A stretch of 64,000 nt of DNA from contig NC_052476.1 of assembly GCF_009730915.1 (NCBI RefSeq), forward strand, positions 20,317,257-20,381,256, read 5' to 3'. Positions within the stretch are counted from its first letter, which is position 1. Each line of letters begins with the position of its first letter. Made by a program: the position numbers and the translations under genes. The notes under the pieces are model-generated. The model did no database searches. It was not told where the DNA came from and was given only the letters and a program-made list of their open reading frames with translations. Shown here one piece after another: positions 10,767 to 23,200 of this stretch. The stretch is from Dioscorea cayenensis subsp. rotundata (taxonomy: Eukaryota > Streptophyta > Magnoliopsida > Dioscoreales > Dioscoreaceae).

Positions 10767-12922
10767 ATGGAATCCACCGGCGAAGGAGGCGGCGGAGGAG
10801 GAGCGCTAGGGTTTACAGAGATCGAGACAACAGCGGAGGCGTTGGGGCGAGATGAGATTGCCCACATTGTCAAGGAAATCCTTGGATTCGTCCTCTACAT
10901 GCATCGCCAGATCCCATCGTGAGCAATCTTTATCCTTCCAACTCGATCTATGATGATCCATTTCCCCCCCTTTTTTTTTTTTTGGTTTCATGACGATCGA
11001 TTTGTAGGGTTTTGCAGAATCTCGAGAAGGAGTTCGATGCCCTAAAAGAAGAACACAAGGTGGGTTTGGTATCCATCTTCTTCTTCTTCTTCTTCTTCTT
11101 CTTCTTCATTGGTTGATCGTCTGAATTGTTGATTGATAGGAAGAGGAGGAGGAGATGGTGGTGGGATCTGAAGAATTGAGAGGGGCTTGGAGGAGAAAGC
11201 AAAATTGGAGGAAAAGAGAGGTGAAAAGAGGGATAAAGAGGTTGGGGAAGCTGATGAACAGTGTATCGAGCTTGATTTCAGGGTTCCGAGAAGCGATTGA
11301 TAGAGTCCCGGAGATTCAGAGCGTAGCGTTGGTTCTGGGAGGGAGTGTCCTGCGGCCTCGATGCGTCTACGAATTGGAAGTCTCGAGCGTGGGATTTGAT
11401 TCTTGTGGACCTAGAGATTCCAGCAAAACCAAACTCGCTCAAGCTCTTTCTCGAAAGGTTGGTTCTTTCTCTCTCTCTCTCTCTCTCGTTGTGGAATTTA
11501 TTTATTTATTTTTTAATTAAAATGACAGATTTTTTTAAGGAGAAATGTGAATTTGAACAAATGTTTTCTTTTTTTTAAAAAAAAATTATTTTCTGTATTT
11601 TTTTAGGAAAAAAAAAATTATTTCCTGTATTTTGTTAGGGATTAATGCAAACATAAACAAGCAAACCAGCAAGAAAATTTGCAAATTTTGCTCTGCATAT
11701 ATATATTTATATATATACAATTGAGCACAATATAGATTTGGGTGATATAGCTTTTTTTTTTGGTTTTTTAAAAGTTAATATAATTCTAATAGAAATAGAG
11801 TTAAATGGTTTAAATTGATTGAAATACTGTACATCTAATCTTTTACTGTACTATCATTCATAAGTAATATTTTAAAAAAAAAGTGAACAACAATTGGATA
11901 ATTGTATGATCACATTTAAGTTTTTGTTTTTTTTTAAAAAAATAATTTGCTTTCAATTTTCACATTATTATTGCTGTTAAATTAATGTAATAATGATAAT
12001 TAAAAAAAAAAAGGTAAACAGTATTTGAAAATATACATTTTACTTCAATTTTGATCATAGATTTGTATGTGTATATATATTGGTGTATTTCTTCACTTTT
12101 GATTTGTCATGATAAGAACTGATTTTATTATATATTTGATTAGTGGTTTATGGGAAAATTGTTTGATTCTTTTTGGGGAAACTAATATTAGTATCAAATT
12201 GTATTACTTAATTCCTGTATAATCATAATGTCCTTTTATCTGAATAAGCTAAAATTGGGAAGATGTGTCATTTGGTTATGGAATAAATGTTATTAAATAA
12301 TCCAATGTCAATTTACAACTTCCAAAATTAAATCACTCTTAAAATAAAATTTCCAAAGCAAACTTTTATGGCCAGTTACATAAATCTTAATTTTGTGCTA
12401 ATAACATTTTTGAGCAGGCAATCAGAGCTTTGATATCAAATGGGAGCAGGCAGTTCTTCCTACTTAGGTCAGTATTAACCATGGCTAATCTTTTCAAATG
12501 CTTTCCATTGTTGATAATTCTCTCCTTTACAGGTCCTACTAAGTTGTATCTAATGGTTAAATGTTCTTCAACATTCAATTTGCCGATGCATTTCCTACCA
12601 AAGCGTGATTTCAAGTACCCGAAGAAGGTAAACCCTAAACCCCGAACTCTTAACTACTTATAAACTGGTCAAGCTGAGATCTTTATTTGCTGCTGTAATA
12701 TAGGTGGTACCATTCAAACTGCATATTAAATGTAAGACTAGTTCGATTGATTGTGACCAAAATGAAATAATCTGGTATGTAATCACTCCATTTTTTTTTT
12801 CCATTCAATTTTCCACCATTTTTATTTTAAACACAGCACATGAGACTTGTTTTTCTTTCCTAAGGTTCCAATGTAAACATGCAATCAAGGGAATACCTTG
12901 CAATGTTCCACCAGAAGGATGA
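10767..12922 (+). CDS. P31comet: p31comet / MAD2L1-binding-protein homologue with a one-base frame break in exon 4
   Basis: p31comet is the adaptor through which the AAA+ ATPase TRIP13/PCH2 remodels HORMA proteins such as MAD2 and, in plant meiosis, ASY1. Exons inferred: 10767-10918, 11008-11059, 11140-11457, 12418-12467, 12533-12627, 12704-12774, 12865-12922, all with GT-AG borders and about 265 codons. Recognisable parts are EIAHIVKEILGFVLYMHRQI in exon 1, the VPEIQSVALVLGGSVLRPRC stretch in exon 3, and FNLPMHFLPKRDF in exon 5. Exon 4 begins in frame as AIRALISN. The expected GAGSSSY run then follows only after skipping one base in the GGG at 12442-12444, so the exon is one base too long for its neighbours. 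The cause may be a sequencing error or a recent mutation. Family assignment is from memory of plant homologues. Confidence 0.7.
11079..11107 (+). repeat. TTC microsatellite in intron 2
   Basis: A run of CTT/TTC triplets lies inside the second intron of the p31comet gene, just before exon 3. Confidence 0.8.
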
Positions 12923-13371
12923 GATTCTCATGTGATTTTCAACTTCACAAAAAGATTTAACCTGGATGTTGTAAAAGGCATGGTCACAATTTGAGAATCA
13001 ACAAGATTGTGACAAATTCCAAAAATTAAAGATTTAACCTAGAAGTTACATGGATGATTTTTACTTGCTCATGTTTTGCACTAAATTGTGACAGTTTTGC
13101 GTTGCTAACAAAGTGCGGTGATGTGTTATGTAGTTTGTGCTCATTAATCATGTACTTAAAGCTCAATATGAGAAGAATATGAACAGATGAATTGGATTGG
13201 ATATAAATAAATGAAAACAAGAATCCAGTGTTTTATTGAAATGCAAAAAATTGCATCAAGAAACCTGTTCTATCGTTCTTCTATTGTTTTCTAACTTAAG
13301 CTTTTACTTTATTTTCTCCCAATCCAGACAAATCTTAGACATACAAAATCACAAGTAAAAAACCCAACAGG

Positions 13372-13883
13372 GTGTTTGGATAAAGATTAAAGATGGATTG
13401 AATCTAGGCATGAAAAAGGCTTTATTCCTTCCCATATTTGGGAGAGAAATGCGGTGAGAAATTGAATTAAGGAGACTTTAAAAAAATATTGACAGTTTTA
13501 TCTTTAATTCCACATGAATGATAGACATTGATTACAACTCTAAACAATAAATACCACCCTCAAAATGACAAAATAACAGAATGAAAAGATGAAGATTCAA
13601 AATTCTAGAACTCACAAGCTATAGAACGGGGTTAGGAGCCAAAGATGAAAGAGGAACATTGATGAACCTCCAATTTCAAGTTTTGGTTGTGGATGATAGA
13701 GAAGAGTAAATAAAAAAGGGATGTAATATGAGAAAGGCGCAAAAGTAATTTTTCTATACCCCTTAATCCGAATTAAGTTACTCCTAGGATGGGGTGGAAG
13801 TAGTTTAATCCGGCAAAATTTTCAGGATTAAAGAGGATTTAGAGGATTAAATCACCCCTCAATCCTCCATCCAAAAAGGTCAC
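13372..13883. mobile_element. Probable MITE with 'ggtgtttggat' ends
   Basis: The left end GGTGTTTGGATAAAGATTAAAG is mirrored at the right by sequence whose reverse complement starts GACCTTTTTGGATGGAGG. The inner flanks are also related (repeated 'ggattaaa' motifs). The roughly 510-bp element has no conserved ORF. No clear target duplication was identified and the superfamily is unassigned. Confidence 0.45.
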
Positions 13884-14329
13884 AAATGTATATAACATGT
13901 CACGACACCATGGAACACATTTTATTATGCAACAACATCATCAAGAAATTTAAATCATGCCAACACATAAATTCCTCATTAAGGAACAAATTTATCGTAT
14001 GGGAAATGAAATAATGCATGCACATGGATTTGAGTTTGACCCAAGGGTACATACGCACAAACTAAATAAACCTAGGGGTACACACAATTTTGAAATTTCT
14101 ATGGCTACACATGCAATTTCATGTTATTTTGGGCAGTATACAAGCGAAATTTTCTAATTTCTACCAATATCAATATATATGCATCTTATACTCATCATTC
14201 AATGAATACCTTTCCACAACTCAAGCCTACAAAAGGCCTAGGGAACACAACTCAATATTTGGACAAAGCACTTCTTTATAGCATTCTAGATAGTAACAAT
14301 CCAGATAGTAACAATCTGAACATGAGAGG

Positions 14330-14830
14330 CATTTGGTACTATATTCGACATTAAAAGAGCATGATACTTCCTTCTCTCAATCCGACAAGATTCAGGGGCA
14401 TCATACTTACGTTTCCTTATCTCAATCCAACTCGAGCATTTGAAGACTATGTTCCTAATCTCAAACATATAAGACCCACAACACTTTACTCAACATTCAA
14501 AGATCATGTTTCCTCGACGCTAACCTATGTGATGTAAAACACCAAACCCAACATTCAAAAAGAATGTTTCCTCATCTGAAGCCTCCAAGACTAATGCCAC
14601 TATACTCAACATTCAAAGAGTTTGCTTCCTCATCTCATTCCCACAAGACTTACAAACTATACTACATATGCAAAGAGTAAATCTCCTCATCTCAAACCGA
14701 TAAGGCGATAACACATATGGCACTAACTTTAACATTCAAATACAAAACCTAAAAGACCAACAGCACCAGCCACATTTTGAGAGTTTGCTTCCTCATCTCA
14801 AAACAACAAAGACTTTGATTGCTAGCAAAA
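14330..14830. repeat. Degenerate tandem repeat of about 65-75 bp
   Basis: About seven diverged units share the theme 'aacattcaaagag ... tttcctcatctca ... cacaagac'. Spacing is irregular. No coding frame runs through the units. The block lies between the p31comet gene and the L33 gene in otherwise featureless AT-rich sequence (12923-15259). Confidence 0.6.
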
Positions 14831-15259
14831 CCACATACCAATTCTCAACCGACCGGTTCAATGAATGATTGATAGTCCTTTTGGTTCTTCTCAAGATTGA
14901 AACCTATCTTATAACAAAGCTCAAATTTATCAATTTCCTGCCTTATATTCAAAGCAATGAGGAAAAATTATCACAGTTGAGAAATTATCAATTCCTATAC
15001 AAGTGACACTTAGTTCTAATTAGTTCAATGTTAAGCAAAACTCTAAAACCCTAAACCCCAAAAATAGTGCAAAATTTAGCACCACAAGAGTAAATTTCAT
15101 TTTTTTTTTTTTCAAATAGAAAAACAAAAATTTGTAAAGAAATCCAGGGCTCTGCTCAGATTATTTTCAAATGCTAAAGTTCAAATTCCATGGCATAAGA
15201 ACCCTAACATCAAAATCAGAGACTATGAATGAAAACATACATACTAAATTAGATTGCGA

Positions 15260-15433
15260 TCATTTCATCTTGGCCTCAGTGAAAAGAACATGCTTATTGA
15301 CACGAGGATCATACTTGCGGAACTCCAGCTTCTCCGTGATCTTTCTAGGGTTCTTCCGCTTCACATAGAAGAAGCCCGTCCCCGCCGCCGACACCAGCCG
15401 AATGAATATCGATCCTCCCTTCGCCTTTCCCAT
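15260..15433 (-). CDS. Ribosomal protein bL33, nuclear gene of mitochondrial type
   Basis: A single-exon 57-aa protein beginning [20 protein letters not shown] and ending VLFTEAKMK matches the bacterial-type L33 family across its full length ([23 protein letters not shown] in the middle). Plant chloroplast genomes encode their own rpl33. This 57-58 aa nuclear form is the one assigned to mitochondrial ribosomes, where it is a large-subunit protein. An in-frame upstream ATG at 15446-15448 would add MEALV. I chose the inner ATG because it matches the usual family start. It is transcribed divergently from H2A.X with about 880 bp between start codons. Confidence 0.9.
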   Translation of the reverse strand: MGKAKGGSIFIRLVSAAGTGFFYVKRKNPRKITEKLEFRKYDPRVNKHVLFTEAKMK

Positions 15434-15639
15434 CACCAACGCCTCCAAGAAACCCAGACGAAATCAATGGCCGCTGACCCAAACTCTCCGATCACCAAAT
15501 CTCCATTAGAGAAGCTCGCTAGGGTTTCTCTGTTTCTCTCTCTATCTCTCTCTCTCGCGAAATGAATAGGAAGGGTTACGGGTCGGATGACAAGTGAATC
15601 CGAATCCGATTTCATGATCTGATCCCGAGGTAAAAGATT

Positions 15640-16075
15640 TACGGATGGATGATGTCTTCCTACCAATCACAAGACGACAAGGAAATGAACGGGTTTCGGA
15701 TTGGATTACCTACTAGATCCGAATCCGATATTCGATGTGCCCGATCGAAGGCTCCACGTAAGCAGAAACGCATCTCGAGGCAACAAGTTACGGATGGATG
15801 CAATTCCATGCTGGCAATCCGAGGGAAGCACTTCTCATCAATCAGAAGACGAGAAGCAAAATAAACGGGTTTCGGATTGGATTTCCTACTAGATCCGAAT
15901 CCGATATTCGATGTGCCTTATCCGAAGGCTCGACGTCAGCAAAAACGCATCTCGAGGGGAAAATTTACGGATGGATGAAACCCATGCTGGCAATCCGAGA
16001 TGACTTATTCCAACCAATCAGAAGACGATAAGCAAAATAAACGGGTTTTGTATTTTATTAGGAGCCAGATCCGAT
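15640..16075. repeat. Tandem repeat of about 185 bp in the L33/H2A.X shared promoter
   Basis: About two and a third copies share 'aaacgggtttcggattggat', 'ctactagatccgaatccgatattcgatgtgc', 'cgcatctcgagg' and 'ttacggatggatg'. Copies run roughly 15640-15780, 15781-15965 and 15966-16075, the last one partial. Each copy carries an 'aatcagaagacga' box near CCAATCA. The repeat lies between two divergent genes and so could affect both. Confidence 0.75.
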
Positions 16076-16146
16076 TGTGATCCGAACCCGAAAATTCCCA
16101 TCACTGAGTGTTCTCATCCCGAGGCACTAGTATGCTCCACAAGGAT

Positions 16147-16211
16147 CCACGTCATCAATCCTCAAGATTACAATCGAACCAATCAGAACAAAGGAGTAAC
16201 ACTATATAAAT
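16147..16211 (+). promoter_or_regulatory. Core promoter of the H2A.X gene
   Basis: CCACGTCA at 16147-16154 is the hexamer-type ACGTCA element known from plant histone promoters. A CCAATCAG box is at 16179-16186 and a TATATAAAT TATA box at 16203-16211, about 105 bp before the start codon. The order and spacing fit a histone promoter. Confidence 0.7.
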
Positions 16212-16293
16212 ACCAAACCCTCTCTGAGGTTTTCCACAGAGAACAACGGACGAAAACCAGCGGCGAACTAGTTCGATCAATCTCTAGGGTTAG

Positions 16294-16822
<529 letters not shown>

Positions 16823-17094
16823 AATTAGGGTTTTTTGGGTCGTCTATGTTTCTGTGATGACTGTAATAGGGTAGTAGTTTCGTTTTTGTGGAATTTTTGT
16901 TTACTATAATATAAGATGAAAATATTGATGTTTTCTTCATTTTTGTGGATTGCTTGCCTTTAAATCTTGTTCTTTTTTGTGTGTGTGTGTGTGTGTTTCA
17001 TCAGGATGAAGTGCATTGAATTAACAAAAAAAGGAGGCCTTTTTTTAAAAAAATATAATCTATCTCGATCGCGTGATTTAATCTTTAATTGGAA

Positions 17095-17320
17095 GTGTGT
17101 TTGTCTAGATGATCTTGTCTTTTGATGTGGTGAAATTCTTGTGCTCTTTGGTGCACTGATTTTGAAATTTTTGTCTTGATGGTCTTTTCTTTGCTGTTGT
17201 GTATTTCTTGTTTTCTTTGGTGCAGTGATTTTGGAATTTTTGTCTTGATAGTCTTTTCTTTGCTGTTGTGTATTTCTTGTTGTCTTTGTTGCAGTGATTT
17301 TGAAATTTTTGTTATTAAGG
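17095..17320 (+). repeat. Three tandem copies of about 70 bp downstream of H2A.X
   Basis: Units share 'ggtgcagtgattttgaaatttttgtcttgatggtcttttctttgctgttgtgtatttcttg' with a few changes. The surrounding 16823-18968 region has no recognised gene. The repeat could derive from 3'-flanking or transcribed non-coding sequence. Confidence 0.65.
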
Positions 17321-18189
17321 CCTGTTCGATCTGCTTGAGATGAGGGTGCTCTCTTTGAAGGGGATAAGATGTGCAAAGATTAAAAGATTTGTTCTTTAAG
17401 GTTTCTGTTTATGAATCTCTTTTGGATGATAGTTTGTATCTGATCTGTTTTTATCTTGTTCTGTGCTAATGTGTTAAGATGAAAATATTGATTGAAAGAT
17501 TGGTTGTTCTTGTTGCTGTTTTGTTTGTTTCAATGAAGTGTTTTTTTTTCTTTGTTGCAGTGTTTTTGGCGCTCTGGTTGTTATGTAATCTTGATTACCT
17601 TTCTTATTTTTTTATTATTCTCTTTCAATATGGCTTTATTGTGAACAGGGAAGAAAAGTGCTCTGTCTGAGGGAGACATACATTTTGTCTTGATTATTTT
17701 GTATTGTAGATGATGATCTTGGGAGCTTATCTTGCTGAATTGCTAGCATGTTTTCATCACAATCTTCAGTTTCTGCAACAAAACAGGTCTGTAAGTAAAC
17801 CATTACTGTTTTAGCTATAATGTTTGTTTTCTGTCCATCCTTTGTTGCCTCCTTTGATGTTATTTTTTGCTTGTGATTTATTGTGTACTAATGATTTCTT
17901 GCATGCTATGCGCTTATAGTTAGTGTTCCTTCTTTGAACGTGACTTCCTTTTCTCCCTTTAGTAATTAATCACCTATGGATCCTTATGATTTTTGGTTTT
18001 GTCATTGGTTATTGGTATTGTGGTCTTTGGCATTAATATTTGATGTTGTTGGTTTCTTGGTTATGAGTATAACAGTTTGATTTCTGCGTGGCCAGCATGC
18101 TGCATCAATTTGTATCAACATTGTAGTGGTGATTGCATTGATTTGGCATTACCCTGATGCTCTAGGTATGATTGTTTTGGCAAAATCAA

Positions 18190-18575
18190 TTAGAACATTT
18201 GCTAATTGTTGATTGGCAACTTTTCCATTAATCTGCAACCATTGTTTATGCTGAGTGATGAAATAAATTTTATAGTTATCTATTTAGAATTTCTGTGAGC
18301 TTTAAACACAACCCCAAATAATTAGTATTAACTGCTGCTTCTTGTTGTTGCTGCTGCAAGGTTTAAACACATTTTGTTTTTCCTAGCAATGGTTGTGCTA
18401 ATTGTTGATTGGCAACTTCTTCATTAGTCAGCAACCATTGTTTATGCTTAGTGACGAAATAAATTTTATAGTTTTGTGTAGGATTTCTGTGAGCTTTAAA
18501 CATGAGTCTAAATAGTTGGGACTAGTTGTTATTGTTGTTGTTGTTTAAACACATTTTGCTTTTCCTAGCAATGGT
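18190..18575. repeat. Tandem duplication of about 185 bp
   Basis: The segment with 'gctaattgttgattggcaactt', 'caaccattgtttatgct' and 'tttctgtgagctttaaaca' near 18200-18310 recurs near 18398-18505. The following 'gtttaaacacatttt...cctagcaatggt' also recurs (about 18361 and 18544). The copies differ at scattered positions. No coding function was seen. Confidence 0.7.
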
Positions 18576-18924
18576 GGTGAATAATCTTGATAGTGTGCAA
18601 CTTAGGACTAGTTTTCCACGTTTTTCAGGTGGGTTTCTTGAATTGAGTTGTAGATAAGATTGTGGCATTGTTTGAATCTTTTCTGATTTGAGAGCAATAA
18701 AATGATGGAATCTCAATATTCAAAAGAAATTATTCTATCCTGTCATGTGTAACTTAAGAAACACACACTGTGTTTTGTTTGCAAGGGTGGTGAATGACCC
18801 AGGCCACATGTTCAAAGTAGGAAATAGTTGTCTTATGTGAGGGAAGCCAAAATTGTAAATAATTTTTTGCTCTCCCCTAAATATTATTAGTTATTCTTTT
18901 TATTTTTGTCTTTCCATTGGGTGT

Positions 18925-18957
<33 letters not shown>

Positions 18958-18968
18958 CTGTATCTCAC

Positions 18969-19237
18969 TAAGGCCTTGCTTGGGAGGGGGTTAATGAGGG
19001 TATTGTAAGGTAGGGTTATAGTCCATCCCTTGTTTGGATCAAGGGTTATCTAGAGGGTAAGGTTTTAGGAGGTTAAATGGAGGGTTGAGAAACCTCCATT
19101 TATCCCATTTTCTCAACCCTCCAAATTGGGGGGTTGAGGAGGTTTTGATTTTCATCTTGACCAAAATACTCTCAACCTTTCCAAATAATTACATGTATGT
19201 ATTATTATTAGTATTAATATTAGTATATTTGTACTCG

Positions 19238-19275
<38 letters not shown>

Positions 19276-20260
19276 TAGTATTCATATTTGTATATTAGTA
19301 TTAGTATATTAGTATATTATTATTAGTATTAGTATTAGTAGTATTTCTATTAGTATATTGATATATTTGTATTATTATTAATTATTATTATTATTATTAC
19401 TATTAGTATTTATATTTGTATATTATTATTAGTATTATTAGTATTAGTATTAGTATATTAATATATTTGTACTATTATTACTATTATTATTGAGTATTAG
19501 TATATTAGTATATTAGTGTTAACATATTAGTACGGGTATTATTATTATTATTATTAGTAGTAGTTGTATATTAGTTTTAGTATATTAGTATTCTTGTTCA
19601 TATTAGTATTTGTATATTAGTATTAGTATATTAGTATATTATTAGTATTAGTATTCTTGTTCATATTAGTATTTGTATATTAGTATTAGTATATTAGTAT
19701 ATTATTAGTATTAGTATTATTAGTATTTCTATTAGTATATTAATATATTTGTACTATTATTATTATTATTATTATGAGTATTAGTATATTAGTATATTAG
19801 TGTTAACATATTAGTACGGGTGTTATTATTAATATTATTAGTATATTAGTATTATTATTATTATTATTACTATTAGTATATTAGTTTTAGTATATTAGTA
19901 TTTGTGTTCATATTAGTATTAGTATATTAGTATTCATATTAATATTAGTATTAATATTAGTATTATTGTTGTTATTATGTCTTGTGTCTTTTGTGTATTA
20001 ATAGATAAATATAATGAGTTGATAGTTTTACATAATTATATGTCATATGTGTCTTTTTTCTTATAAGGGTATTTTAGTAATATTACCATAAAACCTTACC
20101 CTCTATTACCTTCAATCCAAACATTACAAGGTTTGGTAACCTTCATTTACCTTACCTTTGTCCCAAACAAGGTATAACTTAAAAACTCCATTTCCCTTAC
20201 TTTACCTTACCTTACCTTCCATTATGAACCCCTCCTTCACCTCTCCCAAGCAAAGCCTAA
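18969..20260. mobile_element. Terminal-inverted-repeat element carrying a large TTA/TAG microsatellite
   Basis: The left end TAAGGCCTTGCTTGGGAG is mirrored at the right by sequence whose reverse complement is TTAGGCTTTGCTTGGGAG. The subterminal regions are also inverted (aaggtaaggt... / ...accttacctt). The element is about 1.29 kb without a transposase. The ends look hAT-like, but I could not identify a convincing 8-bp target duplication. Confidence 0.6.
19200..19975 (+). repeat. Expanded compound TTA/TTAGTA microsatellite
   Basis: About 775 bp consists almost only of TAT, ATT, TTA and TTAG units. It contains internal higher-order duplications: a stretch with 'cttgttcatattagtatttgtatattagtatt' occurs at about 19592 and 19650, and another with 'gtgttaacatattagtacggg' at about 19517 and 19799. 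It lies wholly inside the element at 18969-20260. Confidence 0.9.
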
Positions 20261-23200
20261 GTTATACTCTGGTTTCAGAGTTTTATTGCTTAATTGTTCA
20301 AATCCAGATTAAGCAATTAGTGATGTTAATGATTGATGACATGCTTTATACTAGCTTGGAAGCTTGTATGCTACCTATGAACATGTGTATTGCTGTGTCT
20401 TACATGTTAATTATGTTTAAAACATTTTTTCTTAAAGGTATTTTGATCACTAGTCTTTGTTATGCAGCATTGTCCGTCATGTTTCTTAGTGCTGGAGAAC
20501 TTATTACAAAGGTTAGAACTTGTCTGATTTTGTATTTATATTGTTATTACAAAGGCTATAAGTGTGCTTCAGATTTGTTAACTATACCTGAATATTCATT
20601 TTAGTCACTGAAAAAAATGGAAACTATTCATTTTGGTTTGCTAATTAATATCATGTTTGAGCTCCTGTTTTTGGATTTAGTTTTAAGGGATTTAGGCTTT
20701 TAAAAATTAGGTTTGAGAAGATGTCATTAGTCGGATTAAGGAAGGTGGGGTAAATTGGTGTAATTAAAAGCGTTAGACACTTTTAAGGTGCTAGGATTTT
20801 TTATTGCCTAAGGCCAGAGGCGTGATGAAGGTGATGAAGGTGCGCATTTGAGCGAAGTGAAACGTTAGCTAATAAGCAACTTATATATATATGTATATAT
20901 ATTGAATAATTAAAGCAAAGCAAAGTATAAAGTAAAACAAAGCATACCATAAAATCAAGCAAAACACTTTCTAGAACTATTCATGTTTTTAGAGAACAAA
21001 TTCTTTCATCATAAGTCATCTAATTTTATAGTTGTCATCATTTAAGCTACTTTCAACCCATCACTAGATTTATAACCCTCAATATTATTTTCTTGAATTT
21101 GTTATTTATAATTTTTGGTTTAAAAGTTGAAGCTCTTGCACTTTATTAGTTAATCCTTTAATTAAAATTAACTTTTGTTGTCTTATCAATTTTTTTAGTT
21201 AATTAGTTAATCTCTTAATTTACTTATTATTTTTTAAGTAAGAGTTATATGTTTAAATCACTTAGTTTTCTCGCTCAAATTTATTACACTTCTTATTAGT
21301 AACTACATTTTTTAAAAATCATTTAGTTTTCTCTTCTAAATTTATTTTTTTATTAGTAAATGTGATTTTGAAAATCACAATTATTACTAATTGAAAGCAT
21401 TAAATATAGAGCTGGTGACAATAAAGAAAAGAAAAAAAGAAAAAAAAATAAACAAACAAAGGTGCATTTTTTTTAATGCTTAATGCCCGGCGAAAAGCGC
21501 TTGCCTCGTTAAAGACGTCTTGCCCTGGCAATGCTAAGATGCTGCGGTTCTTCCGCCTCACCTTATTTTGCTTGAGTGTTCAGATGAGTGACTTTTTTAC
21601 TTTAAATAACATTGGATGAGTGTTTTTTGAATTTTATGTGATCATATAATATTTCTTATGTTGAAACGGTTGTTAGGCTAAGTATGATGTATGGGCATGA
21701 CTAAGATGAGAATGTTGAAATTTATGCTAGACGTTGCTAAGAAAGATTTAATCTTAAAAAATGAATTTATTTGTTATAGATTAGAGTTGTTTTTATCACT
21801 CACAAGTTTAAGAAACAATCAATTAAGATGGTATGAGTATGTTTTTTGATTACCAGTAGACGTCTTACAGGAAAGATGAATAAGATGAAGTGGAAGGTCA
21901 TTAAAAAATAAAGAAAAGTAGACTTAAAGATGAAGTGGAAGGTCATTAAAAAAACAAAGAAAAGTAGACTTGAAAATGTTTGATGATAAAATTTTGATTT
22001 ATCTAATTTTTTTGTTTTTTGTCAGGGTAACGCCGGAGGAAAGTATTGATGCAACAAATCTCAAATAGTTGAGAGACTAACAATTTGTTGTTGTTGTTGG
22101 GTTAGAGCGCATTCTTATTAGTGTGACAATATTTTGAATTAATATTAATCAGTAGTAAATTTTATGAAAATAAGTTGGAGTTGGTGGGATATATATTTGA
22201 GTAATTTGGTCGGAGAATATGAGAAATTCACCAACTAAAGATTGCTGTCAAAAACTATACTTTTTACTGTGTTATGAAAGAACATGAAAGAGAAAAGGAT
22301 ACCTAAGTTTTATTTGATCTTTCTGGTGTTAATGTGACATGGCTTTTGTTGTTCAAGGTTATTATATTGACAGCAGCACCTGCTATTATGTTGACTTGAT
22401 TTGGACATAATAATAAATTTAAATTAGAATTGATAGCCTTTGATTTCACATAAAACAAAAGAAGGTTAAAAAAGCAGTTGAAAACTTAGAAAAATGTTTT
22501 GTTATCTCTGTTTACTCCGAATTGGTATTTGAATGAAATTTCTTTTTTTTTTTTATATGATTCAATCATTTGTCTTTTTTATTTTATTTATTTATTTTTG
22601 AGATAAGTATTTATTTTTGAGATAAGATGATAAGCACCGATCCGCAGGGACATACGCAAGTAAAAGAATTATCATGTGTTTTTACTTTTTCAAAATTATG
22701 AAGCACGGTCAGAAAGAATTGAATTCGTATTTTTTTATAAATAATCTGATGTACTACTCGGATCACATGCCCTTTGATTGTTTTCTTTTGTTTAAAAACA
22801 ATTGCTCATTTTAAAAGTTGAAGAGTCATTAATTTATTCCTTACTTGTTGTGGACGGTGGGAAGAATGAGAAGGGACAAAAATCTTAGTTTGATTACTGT
22901 GGGTTGGTGTCAGTGATATATATCCATGGTTTAGAATCCATTGTTTGGGTTCTTCTTGATTTAATTAATTAATTTCTTTCTTCTTTTCTTGTTTGAATAG
23001 AATTTTGTCATCTAATTCCACCTCACAAAAGTTGATTTTGATTTTGATTTTAACTTTTTCTTTTGTCAAGTTTATGTGTGTCATTTCTCACATTTGATTA
23101 ATGTTAAACAACATCACATGGTTCAAAACTCTATTATTTTAATATTAAAACTTTTTTATCATGCTTAACTTTTTTTTTAATTTGTCCATGTAGCCTTTAC

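Noticed and set aside
10733-11110. CRISPR-like or functional repeat arrays from the GA and TTC runs
   Set aside because: They are ordinary plant microsatellites in the leader and an intron. No prokaryotic feature is present in the window.
19085-19312. Tyrosine-rich open frame
   Set aside because: Pure translation of the TTA/TAT microsatellite.
20780-21590. Transposon with GC-richer margins around AT-rich DNA
   Set aside because: The margins are only vaguely inverted and no target duplication was found, so it is mentioned in the intergenic entry only.
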